NCBI GenBank assembly: GCA_002413785.1
Contig: DHXR01000042.1
Coordinates: 62,001-126,000 of the forward strand
Origin: Mucilaginibacter sp. UBA5151
GTDB lineage: Bacteria; Bacteroidota; Bacteroidia; Sphingobacteriales; Sphingobacteriaceae
Direction of reading: 5' to 3'
DNA length: 64,000 bases
Below the pieces are notes generated by a model. That model saw nothing but the letters and a program-made list of their open reading frames with translations, was not told the origin of the DNA and searched no databases. Positions 52,132 to 61,636 of the stretch are shown here, piece by piece (position 1 is the first letter of the stretch; each line of letters begins with the position of its first letter). The position numbers and the translations under genes are program-made.

Positions 52132-53352
52132 TTGTCACAAAGGTTACAACAAAATTATGTTCCGGCATTAACAGGGGTACGCGCCATGGCAGCGTACCTG
52201 GTATTTATATCCCATTTCTGTTACGTGTTCGATGGCGGTTTTCCTCATATCATCAGACGTTTTTTGGGCGAGTTCCACATCGGTGTAAGTATTTTCTTTG
52301 TGCTGTCAGGATTCCTGATCACTTTCCGGTATTACAATAGTTTTCATCTAACAAAAGACTGGTTTAAGCAATACCTTAAAAACCGTGTGGCCCGCATTTA
52401 TCCCATGTATTTTTTACTCACGGTAGCTGCCTTTACCTATTATTTTATTTCGGGGGATAAAAGCATTACCAAAGGAAGCGGCAACCCGGTAGCGCTTATG
52501 TTTTTAAACATTACTTTTTTGCGCGGCTTTTTTTACCAGTTTTGGGATACCGGCATAGCACAGGGATGGTCGCTTACAGTTGAGGAGTGTTTTTATTTTT
52601 CGGCGCCTATCATTTTCTTCATTGCAAAAAAGTATAATAAGTTTTATATCCAGCCGCTGATCATTACATCCTTTGCCGTTTTAATGGTGTTGATATTCAG
52701 AAATGTGGATTGGCACGGATTCTTCGGCAATTTTCCCTTTGTGCTGCTGTTTACTTTTTTCGGGCGGTGTTTCGAGTTTTTTGTTGGCGTGCAACTGGCC
52801 CGTTATGTCCTTAAAAATGGTTTTACGCGCACAAACAAAATCAAATTTACCCCTATTGGTTTTACCCTGATATTTTGCTGCGTTTTTATTATGGCGCTGC
52901 AGCCAATTACCAAACCATGGAATGCCGGTTTAGAAAGCCCGATCGGCATCATCACCAATAATTACGCGCTCTGTATAGCTGTGGCATTGTTTTTTTATGG
53001 CCTGCTTACAGAAACTACCCTGTTTAAAAAATTTCTGGCAAATCCTTTTATCGAATTGCTGGGCAAAAGCTCCTATATCTTTTATCTTGTCCACCTGGGC
53101 TGGATCTATACCCTCCTGAGCGGTGGCATAAACCACCTGAATGATTATACTTTCTCGCTGTATGATAAGTGGGGGGTGGACTGGCATTCGCCCTTTGAAT
53201 ACGACTGGCTAAACCTTATTTACATTTTCATCGTATTAAACGCCGTTTCGGTCACTTTATTTAAATTAATTGAAGAGCCGCTAAACCATTACATCCGCAG
53301 GTCAAACTTTTTGATCAAATATCAACCCCGCCCGAAAGGGATAGTAGATTAA
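52132..53352 (+). CDS. Acyltransferase family 3 (OafA-like) membrane protein
   Basis: This protein has about 406 residues from TTG 52132 (start uncertain; another in-frame TTG at 52075 lies next to the repeat cluster). The opening YVPALTGVRAMAAYLVFISHF has the conserved R-A and catalytic His of acyltransferase 3. About ten membrane helices follow, with GEFHIGVSIFFVLSGFLITFR and WSLTVEECFYFSAPI. Family members O-acylate sugars of surface polysaccharides or lipids. The substrate is not known. Confidence 0.87.
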   Translation: MSQRLQQNYVPALTGVRAMAAYLVFISHFCYVFDGGFPHIIRRFLGEFHIGVSIFFVLSGFLITFRYYNSFHLTKDWFKQYLKNRVARIYPMYFLLTVAAFTYYFISGDKSITKGSGNPVALMFLNITFLRGFFYQFWDTGIAQGWSLTVEECFYFSAPIIFFIAKKYNKFYIQPLIITSFAVLMVLIFRNVDWHGFFGNFPFVLLFTFFGRCFEFFVGVQLARYVLKNGFTRTNKIKFTPIGFTLIFCCVFIMALQPITKPWNAGLESPIGIITNNYALCIAVALFFYGLLTETTLFKKFLANPFIELLGKSSYIFYLVHLGWIYTLLSGGINHLNDYTFSLYDKWGVDWHSPFEYDWLNLIYIFIVLNAVSVTLFKLIEEPLNHYIRRSNFLIKYQPRPKGIVD

Positions 53353-53562
53353 CGGAAGTATTTGTTAAACAATTAAAAAAAGGTGAATGTTAATTTGCAG
53401 AAACGGCGTATCAGGTATATTCGTGAGCACGTTTTGCAGGTTAAATAAATTCCGGCACGGAAATAACCATAAGGAAGATAAAAAATTAGTTACCAGGCAA
53501 TTCGGAAAAAACCGGTTAGCAGCCGCAAGAAAAAAAATACCTGGCCCGACATTCGAATTAAT

Positions 53563-54879
53563 ATGATGAAAAGCATTCTAAATAAATTTTTAACAATTGC
53601 CGGCTTGCTGATCTCTGTAACAGGGGTACATACAGCTTCGGCACAAAGTGGTGAAAATGATGGCGGAACCGTAACAACCGTGTTAAAGCCCCATAGCAGC
53701 AACGGTATTTTTAGTTCAACCGCCTCCTATACCTTCCAGGTTATGAACAGCTATAAAAATGCTGAATCGGGGGAAATCTCCTACCTGGTAACCACTGAAA
53801 CCGGTAAAGAAGTAAAAGCCGACTCGATACATATAAGAATTGGCGGAAAAGCTTTGAGTAATTACGATTTTGAAATCCCGGGTTTAAAGGCTGGTTTTTA
53901 TAAAATCAGTTTCATGATCAATGTATCCGATTATGATGATACCACCCGAAAAGCATTCGGAATAAGGCCGGCTGAAATAAGTTCATCATACAGCAAGCCG
54001 GCTGATTTTGAATCATTTTGGCATAATGCCAGGCAGGAATTAGCCAATGTAAAACCGCAATATAAAGTAACAGAAATGCCCGACTCCAGTAAAGATGGCC
54101 GTAAGGTATTTTTGGTGGAAATGCGCTCGCTGGATAACCTGTTGATCCGCGGTTTTTTAACTGAGCCGGTTAACAAAAATAAAAACAAGAAATTTGCCGT
54201 ATTGCTTGGCCTGCCGGGTTACCAGGTAACCCTTGGCCCAATGAGCGGCTCCGATCCGGATATTGCCATATTTACTTTAAATATAAGGGGATCAGGCTAT
54301 AGCCGTGATGTGATTGATGTGAGAAGAGATACGTATATCACCCTTAATCTTGAAGATAAAAACAAATACATTCTGAAAGGCGCTATAATGGACTGTGTAC
54401 GGGCGGTTGATTTTATCTGTTCGCGCCCCGAATTAAGGCATGATAACATCATAGCTACAGGTGGCAGTTTGGGCGGATTTTTAGCAATTGCAACTTCCGG
54501 AGTTGATAAGCGCATAAACTTCTGTTCAGCTGCGAATCCTATATTGAGCGATATCCGCAACCTTGTGGGTGAAGTTGATTGGCCTTTTATCGATATCGGG
54601 AGATATATTAACACAAGGCCGGGGCTAACCATGGATAAGGTGATGGAGAATATGGATTATTTTGATGCTAAAAATTTCGCAACAGACATTGAATGTCCAA
54701 CACTGGTTGGGATGGGATTGGTTGATAATATAGCGCCGCCAAATAATGTATATACCTTGTATAATAGCATCAGGGCACCCAAACATTTAATGATATTCAG
54801 AGACCTGGCACATGAGATAGGCCTGGAATATAGTGCATACGAAGGACGGTGGATGCGTGACCAATTTGGATTGTTTTAA
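53563..54879 (+). CDS. CE7-type acetyl esterase (AXE1 family), secreted
   Basis: This 438-residue protein has a signal peptide (MMKSILNKFLTIAGLLISVT...ASA), about 120 residues of beta-rich lead-in domain and then an alpha/beta hydrolase. Catalytic elements: GGSLGGF (Ser nucleophile), GMGLVDNIAPP (Asp) and DLAHEIG (His). The phrase YSKPADFESFWHNARQEL at the domain start is typical of acetylxylan esterase/cephalosporin deacetylase. It probably removes acetyl groups from sugars in the periplasm. The next gene follows after 15 bp, so they form an operon. Confidence 0.85.
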   Translation: MMKSILNKFLTIAGLLISVTGVHTASAQSGENDGGTVTTVLKPHSSNGIFSSTASYTFQVMNSYKNAESGEISYLVTTETGKEVKADSIHIRIGGKALSNYDFEIPGLKAGFYKISFMINVSDYDDTTRKAFGIRPAEISSSYSKPADFESFWHNARQELANVKPQYKVTEMPDSSKDGRKVFLVEMRSLDNLLIRGFLTEPVNKNKNKKFAVLLGLPGYQVTLGPMSGSDPDIAIFTLNIRGSGYSRDVIDVRRDTYITLNLEDKNKYILKGAIMDCVRAVDFICSRPELRHDNIIATGGSLGGFLAIATSGVDKRINFCSAANPILSDIRNLVGEVDWPFIDIGRYINTRPGLTMDKVMENMDYFDAKNFATDIECPTLVGMGLVDNIAPPNNVYTLYNSIRAPKHLMIFRDLAHEIGLEYSAYEGRWMRDQFGLF

Positions 54880-54894
54880 ACAAAAATATAATTT

Positions 54895-55743
54895 ATGAAG
54901 CCTGGAAAATATTTATTCAGAGTTCTGTTTCTTACTGTAATTCTCTTTACAACCTTTCAAAATTTAAGCTATGCCGATGGCGGGTTCCCTGTTCGTCCGG
55001 GCCGGTTGTTAATATCCCCTTCGGTGAGTTATTTTTTCGCAAATTCTGAGTGGGATTCTACCGGCGTAAAAAAACCTTTTCCTAATGGCGGTAAATTTAG
55101 TTCAATAGGTGTAACCCTTTATACCGAATATGGCATAAGCAGGCGATTTGCATTTGTTGCTACGCTGCCGTATGTTTATAATAATTATAGCCTGGCTACC
55201 GCACCAAGCTCGGGTTTAACCGACCTGGAAACCGGGATCAGGTATTACCTGGCCAATATTAATTTTGTTTATTATTTCTCATTACAGGGCACTGCAATTA
55301 CCCCACTGTACACCAACAATGCCAGTTTAGGTTATGGTGAAGAAGGCGCCGAGCTAAAACTCGCGTTCTCGGGTTCGGGACACCTGTTTGGAGAAAGCAG
55401 CTATTTTAACTTAGCTGATGGCGTAAGGCAATATTTCGGTACCGATGGGCCGATACAGAACAGATTTAATGGCACATTTGGATTATCGCTCGACAAAAAA
55501 TTTATGAACCAGATATCTGTCACATTGAGCGGCATCAATTCCTTTAGTAATAACAAGAGCTTTTCACCCATTCCTCAAACCGACAAGGATTTTTCGTTTT
55601 TACAAGCCTCCATAGGTTACGGCCATTCATTTTCCCATGAAGTTTCTTTGTTTTTAAGCGGCGGGCAGTTTTTAACCGGACGGAACACGGGCGTTGGAAC
55701 CACCGCATCACTCGCCTTTATCTACAGGCTTGATTACAGGTAG
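54895..55743 (+). CDS. Predicted outer-membrane beta-barrel protein
   Basis: This 282-residue protein has a signal peptide (MKPGKYLFRVLFLTVILFTT, cleavage near YADGG). The rest alternates short amphipathic strands with aromatic ends (GVTLYTEYGISRRFAFVATL, LAFSGSGHLFGESSYFNLAD), and the terminal strand ends LAFIYRLDYR. This suggests a transporter-like 12-strand barrel. It is co-transcribed with the CE7 esterase, so a link to glycan handling is possible but unproven. Confidence 0.65.
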   Translation: MKPGKYLFRVLFLTVILFTTFQNLSYADGGFPVRPGRLLISPSVSYFFANSEWDSTGVKKPFPNGGKFSSIGVTLYTEYGISRRFAFVATLPYVYNNYSLATAPSSGLTDLETGIRYYLANINFVYYFSLQGTAITPLYTNNASLGYGEEGAELKLAFSGSGHLFGESSYFNLADGVRQYFGTDGPIQNRFNGTFGLSLDKKFMNQISVTLSGINSFSNNKSFSPIPQTDKDFSFLQASIGYGHSFSHEVSLFLSGGQFLTGRNTGVGTTASLAFIYRLDYR

Positions 55744-55827
55744 TTTGGTGAGATGTGAACGGTGAATAGTGAGCTGGCCGATACAACCACTCACTTAATC
55801 AACTCAATCAACAACACACCTAAATTA

Positions 55828-56301
55828 TTACTGCACCATTTTATTAGCGCAATAAGAACTTGCAAAGGCTTCGGGCTTGGCCTTAAATACAAAACCCATA
55901 CTTAAAATGTAACCCATAGCCTCGTGCAGGGCCTGGTTCGATTTAAACATCGGGTTGGTGTTAATGTCGGCATGTACTTCAAGGCCTACATCATACAGGT
56001 CAAGCAGGTCGCAAAGTTTGTAGGCGATGTCGATAGATTTCTGCACTTCGTTGAGCATCCTTTCTTTGATGCTCATTTTTTGCGATGTGCGCTCCTGGTG
56101 AATAAACATAAATCCACCGCGCTGCTCGCGCAAAAAAACAATAACCGTTGCAAAATCCGTGACAGTTCCTTTCACCTGCGAATCGGTGCCGATACAAACT
56201 TTGAGCTTGTTGCCAAGGGCGGTTTCCCTTTCGATGGCCCTCTCCACGGCTTCTAAAATTGGCGATTGAATGACTTCGCCGCTAAATTTTCTCCAGGTCA
56301 T
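55828..56301 (-). CDS. YkuK family RNase H-like protein
   Basis: This 157-residue protein has LKVCIGTDSQVKGTVTDFATVIVFL (first strand block with Asp), ISIDIAYKL-like helices and VGLEVHADINTNPMFKSNQ, the blocks of the YkuK (DUF458) RNase H-like family. Biochemical role is unknown; an RNase H fold nuclease function is suggested by the family. It is convergent with the barrel gene. Confidence 0.82.
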   Translation of the reverse strand: MTWRKFSGEVIQSPILEAVERAIERETALGNKLKVCIGTDSQVKGTVTDFATVIVFLREQRGGFMFIHQERTSQKMSIKERMLNEVQKSIDIAYKLCDLLDLYDVGLEVHADINTNPMFKSNQALHEAMGYILSMGFVFKAKPEAFASSYCANKMVQ

Positions 56302-56819
56302 AAATTTATTTTTTAGGTAAAATTATAGCTGACCTTTTTAGGGTCTATAAAAATAAGCGATATACTTCCATATAAACGTAAATATAGTGTGATTTATTTG
56401 TTAACATTATATTGAATGTTAACAGGTTAGGTTTTTGATGTGCAGATGCGGGGATGTGCAAATGTGCAGATGCGGGGATGTGGATATGCGGGGATGTAGA
56501 TATGCGGGTGCGGATATGCGGGTGCGGATGATTAGAAGGTGCACGCCTTACTATGTCGTCTTAGCCCTGAAAGGGCGTAATACATCTGCACAGGGCAAAG
56601 CCCTGTGTATAAAGATAATGAATTTCATAGCCCTGAAAGGGCGTTATATCGGATTGCCACCCGGCTATGTCGCGCGATGGACTGTCACCCATCGTTGACA
56701 TATTACGCCCTTTCAGGGCTGTAATCCCAATTTTCAGCCTTACAAGGTAAAACCTATACGACATGCATTTATTCAGAAGATTTACGAAGTTTTAACTTCG
56801 TAAATCTAATATCAGGGGC
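56302..56819. repeat. Gene-free stretch of GCGGGGATGTG and AGCCCTGAAAGGGCG repeats
   Basis: About 56438-56532 is made of imperfect units (GATGTGCAGATGCGGGGATG, ATATGCGGGTGCGG). The palindrome TAGCCCTGAAAGGGCGT then occurs at 56562 and 56628 and, inverted, at 56703-56720, with CAGGGCAAAGCCCTG at 56591 between. An 87-codon frame across it (MMCRCGDVQMCRCG) is repeat translation, not a gene. Confidence 0.8.
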
Positions 56820-58502
56820 TTACACCGTCAGCTTCTTATACTTTATCCTCTTCGGCGCTATGTCCCCCAGTCGTTTTTTCCGATTCTCTTCATAATCCGA
56901 ATAATTGCCTTCAAAAAAGTAAACCTGGCTGTTGCCTTCAAAGGCAAGGATGTGGGTACAGATCCTGTCTAAAAACCAGCGGTCGTGACTGATCACTACA
57001 GCACAGCCGCCGAAGTTTTCCAGGGCTTCTTCTAAGGCACGAAGGGTGTTTACGTCAATATCATTGGTTGGCTCATCCAGCAGTAATACGTTGGAGCCTT
57101 TTTTCAGGGTAATTGACAAATGCACCCTGTTACGTTCCCCGCCGGACAAAATCCCCACCTTTTTTTGCTGGTCGGCGCCGTTAAAATTGAATTTGGAAAC
57201 ATAAGCCCTTGAATTGATGGGCTTGTTACCTACCAATATGGTTTCCTGTCCGTTGGTGATGTTTTCCCAAACAGATTTCTGAGGATCAAGATCATCATGC
57301 AACTGATCAACATAACCTAATGCAACAGTTTCGCCCACGCGGAACGTTCCGGCATCCGGCTGGTCCTGCCCGGTGATCAGGCGGAACAGGGTGGTTTTAC
57401 CAGCGCCGTTGGGGCCGATAATCCCTACTATCCCTGCCGGCGGCAACGAAAAGTTGAGGTTATCGAACAATAATTTTTCACCATAAGATTTGCTTACGCC
57501 GTTTGCCTCAATCACAATATTCCCCAAACGCGGGCCCGGCGGAATAAACAGTTCCAGCTTATCTTCCCTGTCCTTTGTTTCTTCTGAAGCTAATTTATCG
57601 TAATTGGACAAACGCGCCTTTGATTTGGCATGACGGCCTTTCGGCCCCATACGCACCCATTCCAGTTCGCGCTCCAGGGCTTTCTGGCGTTTGCTTTCGG
57701 TCTTGTCTTCCTGGGCCAAACGTTTCGCTTTTTGGTCAAGCCACGAGGAATAATTTCCCTTCCATGGGATACCTTCTCCCCTATCCAGTTCCAGGATCCA
57801 TCCGGCAACGTTATCCAGAAAATAGCGGTCGTGGGTTACAGCTATTACGGTACCTTTATATTGTTTCAAATGCTGCTCCAGCCAGTCGATAGATTCTGCA
57901 TCGAGGTGGTTGGTAGGTTCATCCAGCAGCAAAACATCCGGTTCCTGCAACAAAAGGCGGCATAAGGCTACGCGGCGGCGTTCACCGCCCGACAGTACAG
58001 CAATTTTCGTGTCCGGATCGGGGCAGCGCAGGGCATCCATGGCGCGTTCCAGCTTAACATCAAGTTCCCAGGCGTTTACCGCGTCAATTTTATCCTGTAA
58101 TTCCCCTTGCCTGGTCATCAGCTTATCCATCTTATCGGCATCCTCGTAATATTCAGGAAGACCAAATTTTTCGTTGATCTCTTCGTACTCCTTTAATAAA
58201 GCTGTAGTTTCGGCAACACCTTCCTCCACCACTTCCTTCACTGTTTTATTGGGGTCGAGTTCGGGCTCCTGGCTCAGGTAGCCTACGGTGTATCCCGGCG
58301 AAAAAACCACTTCGCCTATATTTGTTTTATCTATCCCTGTAATTATTTTTAATAAGGACGATTTACCGGAGCCGTTTAAGCCAATGACACCGATTTTGGC
58401 GCCATAGAAAAATGATAAATAAATGTTTTTTAGAACCGTTTTTTGCGGGGGATATATCTTGCTAACCCCTGCCATTGAAAAAATTATTTTTTCGTCTGCC
58501 AT
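56820..58502 (-). CDS. ettA: Energy-dependent translational throttle protein EttA
   Basis: This 560-residue ABC-F protein has two nucleotide-binding domains: Walker A GLNGSGKSS and GPNGAGKTT, signatures LSGGERRRVAL and LSGGERNRVHL, and Walker B LLLDEPTNHLD and LLLDEPTNDID. Length and the start MADEKIIFSMAGVSKIYPP are those of EttA, which binds the ribosomal E site and tunes the first elongation steps to the ATP/ADP state. The linker between the domains carries a basic helix (KQRKALERELEWVRMGPKGR) as expected. It is monocistronic. Confidence 0.94.
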   Translation of the reverse strand: MADEKIIFSMAGVSKIYPPQKTVLKNIYLSFFYGAKIGVIGLNGSGKSSLLKIITGIDKTNIGEVVFSPGYTVGYLSQEPELDPNKTVKEVVEEGVAETTALLKEYEEINEKFGLPEYYEDADKMDKLMTRQGELQDKIDAVNAWELDVKLERAMDALRCPDPDTKIAVLSGGERRRVALCRLLLQEPDVLLLDEPTNHLDAESIDWLEQHLKQYKGTVIAVTHDRYFLDNVAGWILELDRGEGIPWKGNYSSWLDQKAKRLAQEDKTESKRQKALERELEWVRMGPKGRHAKSKARLSNYDKLASEETKDREDKLELFIPPGPRLGNIVIEANGVSKSYGEKLLFDNLNFSLPPAGIVGIIGPNGAGKTTLFRLITGQDQPDAGTFRVGETVALGYVDQLHDDLDPQKSVWENITNGQETILVGNKPINSRAYVSKFNFNGADQQKKVGILSGGERNRVHLSITLKKGSNVLLLDEPTNDIDVNTLRALEEALENFGGCAVVISHDRWFLDRICTHILAFEGNSQVYFFEGNYSDYEENRKKRLGDIAPKRIKYKKLTV

Positions 58503-59007
58503 GTATTAATTATTGAATTATTGATTGATCGAATTATTGATTGGTTAATCGAAGTAAATATTGGAACAAATATGAAGGAAAATATGCGTTTGGCAAATCA
58601 ATTCCTGATGATTCTTCGTATATATTTTATGTGTTTTTTTAAGGGTTTTTCACTTAATCAACCTTTCTGTAACAAAAACTAATGCCGTAATGTCATATAA
58701 TTGGCTGCTTTTATGACAATATCGCACCAGGCGCCTGGCGCCCGTACCTGTAATTAAACCATTTGATCATATTAATATCAAAAAGATATAAATAATGATT
58801 TATTTATAAAACGCCATTGCAATTGCAGGTTTTATTTATAAAATTGCTAAAAAAAAATTAAGTTTATCATAACGCACATTATTTCAATGGCTGCTTTACG
58901 GGTAAGTTTAAAACTTGGCAATAATATTGTTGATAAGTGTAAAAACAACTCGTCCTGATTATTGAAACAATTTAATACATTAGGGCGTTATAATCGGAAG
59001 GATATAT
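58503..59007. other. AT-rich divergent intergenic region between ettA and clpC
   Basis: The 505 bp holds no frame that looks coding. A short palindrome AGGCGCCTGGCGCC lies near 58728, and poly-A/T tracts fill the rest. AAGGATATAT before the clpC start may act in ribosome binding. Stress-type operators (CIRCE or CtsR boxes) were looked for and not seen. Confidence 0.5.
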
Positions 59008-61542
59008 ATGGAAGCTAAATTTTCGCCGCGGGTTAAGGATGTTATTCAATATAGCAGAGAGGAGGCCTTGCGCCTCGGGCATGACTATATTGGTACTGAG
59101 CACCTTTTGTTGGGTTTGATAAGGGACGGGGATGGCATTGCAATAAAATTATTAAAAGAATTAACTGTTGACACGGCAAAATTAAGACGCTCGGTTGAGG
59201 ATGCTGTCAAAGGGACTATCGGCACTAATGTACATATAGGGAGTATTCCTTTGACCAAACAGGCCGAAAAAGTATTAAAGATCACTTATCTGGAAGCTAA
59301 AATTTTCAAGAGCGACGTAATTGGTACAGAGCATTTATTGCTCTCCATCCTGCGTGATGAAGATAACATCGCATCGCAGATATTGATGCAGTTTAATGTT
59401 AACTACGAAATCTTTAAGAGCGAAGTGGAATCACATAAAAATGATATAACCAACGAAATGCCCGGATCACCTACCGGCGGCGATGATGATTTTAAAGAAG
59501 AGGAATCATTCAGCCAGCCCAAAAAAGTATCGGACATTAAATCAAAAACCCCCGTATTGGATAATTTCGGCCGCGATTTAACCAAAGCTGCCGAAGACGG
59601 GCGTTTGGACCCCATTGTGGGCCGCGAAAAAGAAATTGAGAGGGTATCGCAAATACTTTCCCGCCGTAAAAAGAACAACCCTATATTAATAGGTGAGCCT
59701 GGTGTTGGTAAATCGGCCATTGCCGAAGGATTGGCATTGCGCATAGTGCAGCGTAAAGTTTCACGGGTTTTATTTAATAAACGTGTTGTTACGCTTGATC
59801 TTGCTTCGCTTGTTGCCGGCACCAAATACCGGGGGCAGTTTGAAGAACGTATGAAAGCGGTGATGAACGAACTTGAAAAATCACCGGATGTTATTTTATT
59901 TATCGACGAAATACATACTATAGTTGGCGCAGGCGGCGCTTCTGGCTCGCTTGATGCCTCCAATATGTTTAAGCCGGCCCTTGCACGCGGAGAAATCCAA
60001 TGCATCGGGGCTACAACTTTAGACGAATACCGCCAGTATATTGAAAAAGACGGCGCTTTAGACCGTCGTTTCCAAAAGGTAATGGTTGAACCGGCCACAC
60101 CGGACGAAACCATAGAGATACTGAACCGCATAAAAGAAAAATACGAAGAGCACCATGGCGTCACCTATACTCCGGAAGCCATTAATGCCTGTGTGTCCTT
60201 AACTACGAGGTATATTACCGACCGTTTTTTACCGGATAAGGCTATTGATGCATTGGACGAATCAGGTTCCCGCGTTCATTTAACCAATATCCATGTACCA
60301 CAAAATATTCTGGATATTGAGCAAAAGATAGAGCAGATCAAGATCGAGAAAAACAAAGTAGTACGCAGCCAGAAATACGAAGAAGCTGCAAAACTACGTG
60401 ATACCGAAAAACATTTACTTGAAGAATTGGAACAGGCCAAAGCCATTTGGGAAGCCGAAACCAAATCGAAACGCTATACCGTAACAGAAGATAACGTTGC
60501 CGAAGTAGTATCCATGATGACCGGGATCCCGGTTCAGCGTGTAGGCCAGGCCGACAGTTACAAACTGCTGAACATGGCTGAAACTGTTGGCAGTAAAGTT
60601 ATAGGCCAGGAGGAAGCGATCAAAAAATTAACCCGTGCCATTCAACGTACACGCGCCGGATTGAAGGACCCTAAAAAGCCTATCGGTTCATTTATTTTCC
60701 TGGGGCCTACCGGTGTTGGTAAAACAGAGCTGGCGAAAGAGCTTTCGCGCTTTATGTTCGATACCGAAGACGCCCTGATACAGATTGATATGAGCGAATA
60801 CATGGAAAAATTCGCTGTATCGCGTTTGGTTGGCGCGCCTCCGGGCTATGTTGGGTATGAAGAAGGCGGGCAATTAACCGAAAAAGTACGCCGCAAGCCT
60901 TATGCGGTTGTATTGCTTGATGAAATTGAAAAAGCACACCCTGATGTGTTCAATATCCTGTTGCAGGTATTGGATGAAGGACAGTTGACTGATTCATTAG
61001 GCCGCAAGGTTGATTTCAGGAATACGATCATCATTATGACTTCTAACATCGGCGCACGTCAGCTGAAAGACTTTGGTCAGGGTGTTGGTTTCACCACCAG
61101 CGCTAAAACCACCCAGGCCGACGCACATTCGAGAGGTGTGATTGAAAACGCGCTGAAACGCGCATTCGCCCCTGAGTTTTTGAACCGTATTGATGATGTG
61201 ATCGTGTTTAATTCACTTGGTAAAGAAGAAATATTCAAGATCATTGATATTGAACTTGATTACTTATTTAACAGGGTACGTTTATTAGGCTATAAAATTG
61301 AGCTTACTTTGGCGGCAAAAGAGTTTATTGCCGAGAAGGGTTACGACTCGCAATTTGGGGCGCGCCCATTAAAACGTGCTATCCAGAAATACCTGGAAGA
61401 CCCTATTGCCGAAGAAATATTAAAAGGTGAGTTGAGCGAAGGCGATACCATGGAAATTGGCATTGACACCGAAACCAGCGAAATAAAAATAGCAGTCAGA
61501 AAAGGCGAAAACAAAAAGCCTGAAGAAGAAGAGCAGAAGTAA
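59008..61542 (+). CDS. clpC: ATP-dependent Clp protease ATPase ClpC
   Basis: This 844-residue AAA+ protein has two Clp-N repeats (from MEAKFSPRVKDVIQYSREEA and IPLTKQAEKVLKITYLEAK), AAA-1 with GEPGVGKSAIAEGLA, and a UVR segment in the middle (KVVRSQKYEEAAKLRDTEKH). AAA-2 has GPTGVGKTELAKEL, and a C-terminal D2-small domain ends the protein. The UVR segment and size identify ClpC over ClpB or ClpA. It unfolds substrates for ClpP; clpP is not in the window. A terminator follows. Confidence 0.95.
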   Translation: MEAKFSPRVKDVIQYSREEALRLGHDYIGTEHLLLGLIRDGDGIAIKLLKELTVDTAKLRRSVEDAVKGTIGTNVHIGSIPLTKQAEKVLKITYLEAKIFKSDVIGTEHLLLSILRDEDNIASQILMQFNVNYEIFKSEVESHKNDITNEMPGSPTGGDDDFKEEESFSQPKKVSDIKSKTPVLDNFGRDLTKAAEDGRLDPIVGREKEIERVSQILSRRKKNNPILIGEPGVGKSAIAEGLALRIVQRKVSRVLFNKRVVTLDLASLVAGTKYRGQFEERMKAVMNELEKSPDVILFIDEIHTIVGAGGASGSLDASNMFKPALARGEIQCIGATTLDEYRQYIEKDGALDRRFQKVMVEPATPDETIEILNRIKEKYEEHHGVTYTPEAINACVSLTTRYITDRFLPDKAIDALDESGSRVHLTNIHVPQNILDIEQKIEQIKIEKNKVVRSQKYEEAAKLRDTEKHLLEELEQAKAIWEAETKSKRYTVTEDNVAEVVSMMTGIPVQRVGQADSYKLLNMAETVGSKVIGQEEAIKKLTRAIQRTRAGLKDPKKPIGSFIFLGPTGVGKTELAKELSRFMFDTEDALIQIDMSEYMEKFAVSRLVGAPPGYVGYEEGGQLTEKVRRKPYAVVLLDEIEKAHPDVFNILLQVLDEGQLTDSLGRKVDFRNTIIIMTSNIGARQLKDFGQGVGFTTSAKTTQADAHSRGVIENALKRAFAPEFLNRIDDVIVFNSLGKEEIFKIIDIELDYLFNRVRLLGYKIELTLAAKEFIAEKGYDSQFGARPLKRAIQKYLEDPIAEEILKGELSEGDTMEIGIDTETSEIKIAVRKGENKKPEEEEQK

Positions 61543-61571
61543 AATAAAACAACATTCCAATAATGTTAAAT

Positions 61572-61604
61572 CCCCGTTTTGCAGATGCATGGCGGGGTTT
61601 TTTT
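61572..61604 (+). terminator. Rho-independent terminator after clpC
   Basis: CCCCG pairs with CGGGG around a loop that can form an inner GCA/TGC pair, followed by seven T. Confidence 0.75.
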
Positions 61605-61636
61605 ATACCTGATTTTGATTCTTATCGCATTCAAAT

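Noticed and set aside
56435..56698. 87-codon ORF MMCRCGDVQ...
   Set aside because: It is repeat translation with biased residues, without homology or a ribosome-binding site.
58503..59007. CIRCE or CtsR operator before clpC
   Set aside because: No TTAGCACTC-N9-GAGTGCTAA or GGTCAAANNNANGTCAAA-like sequence was found.
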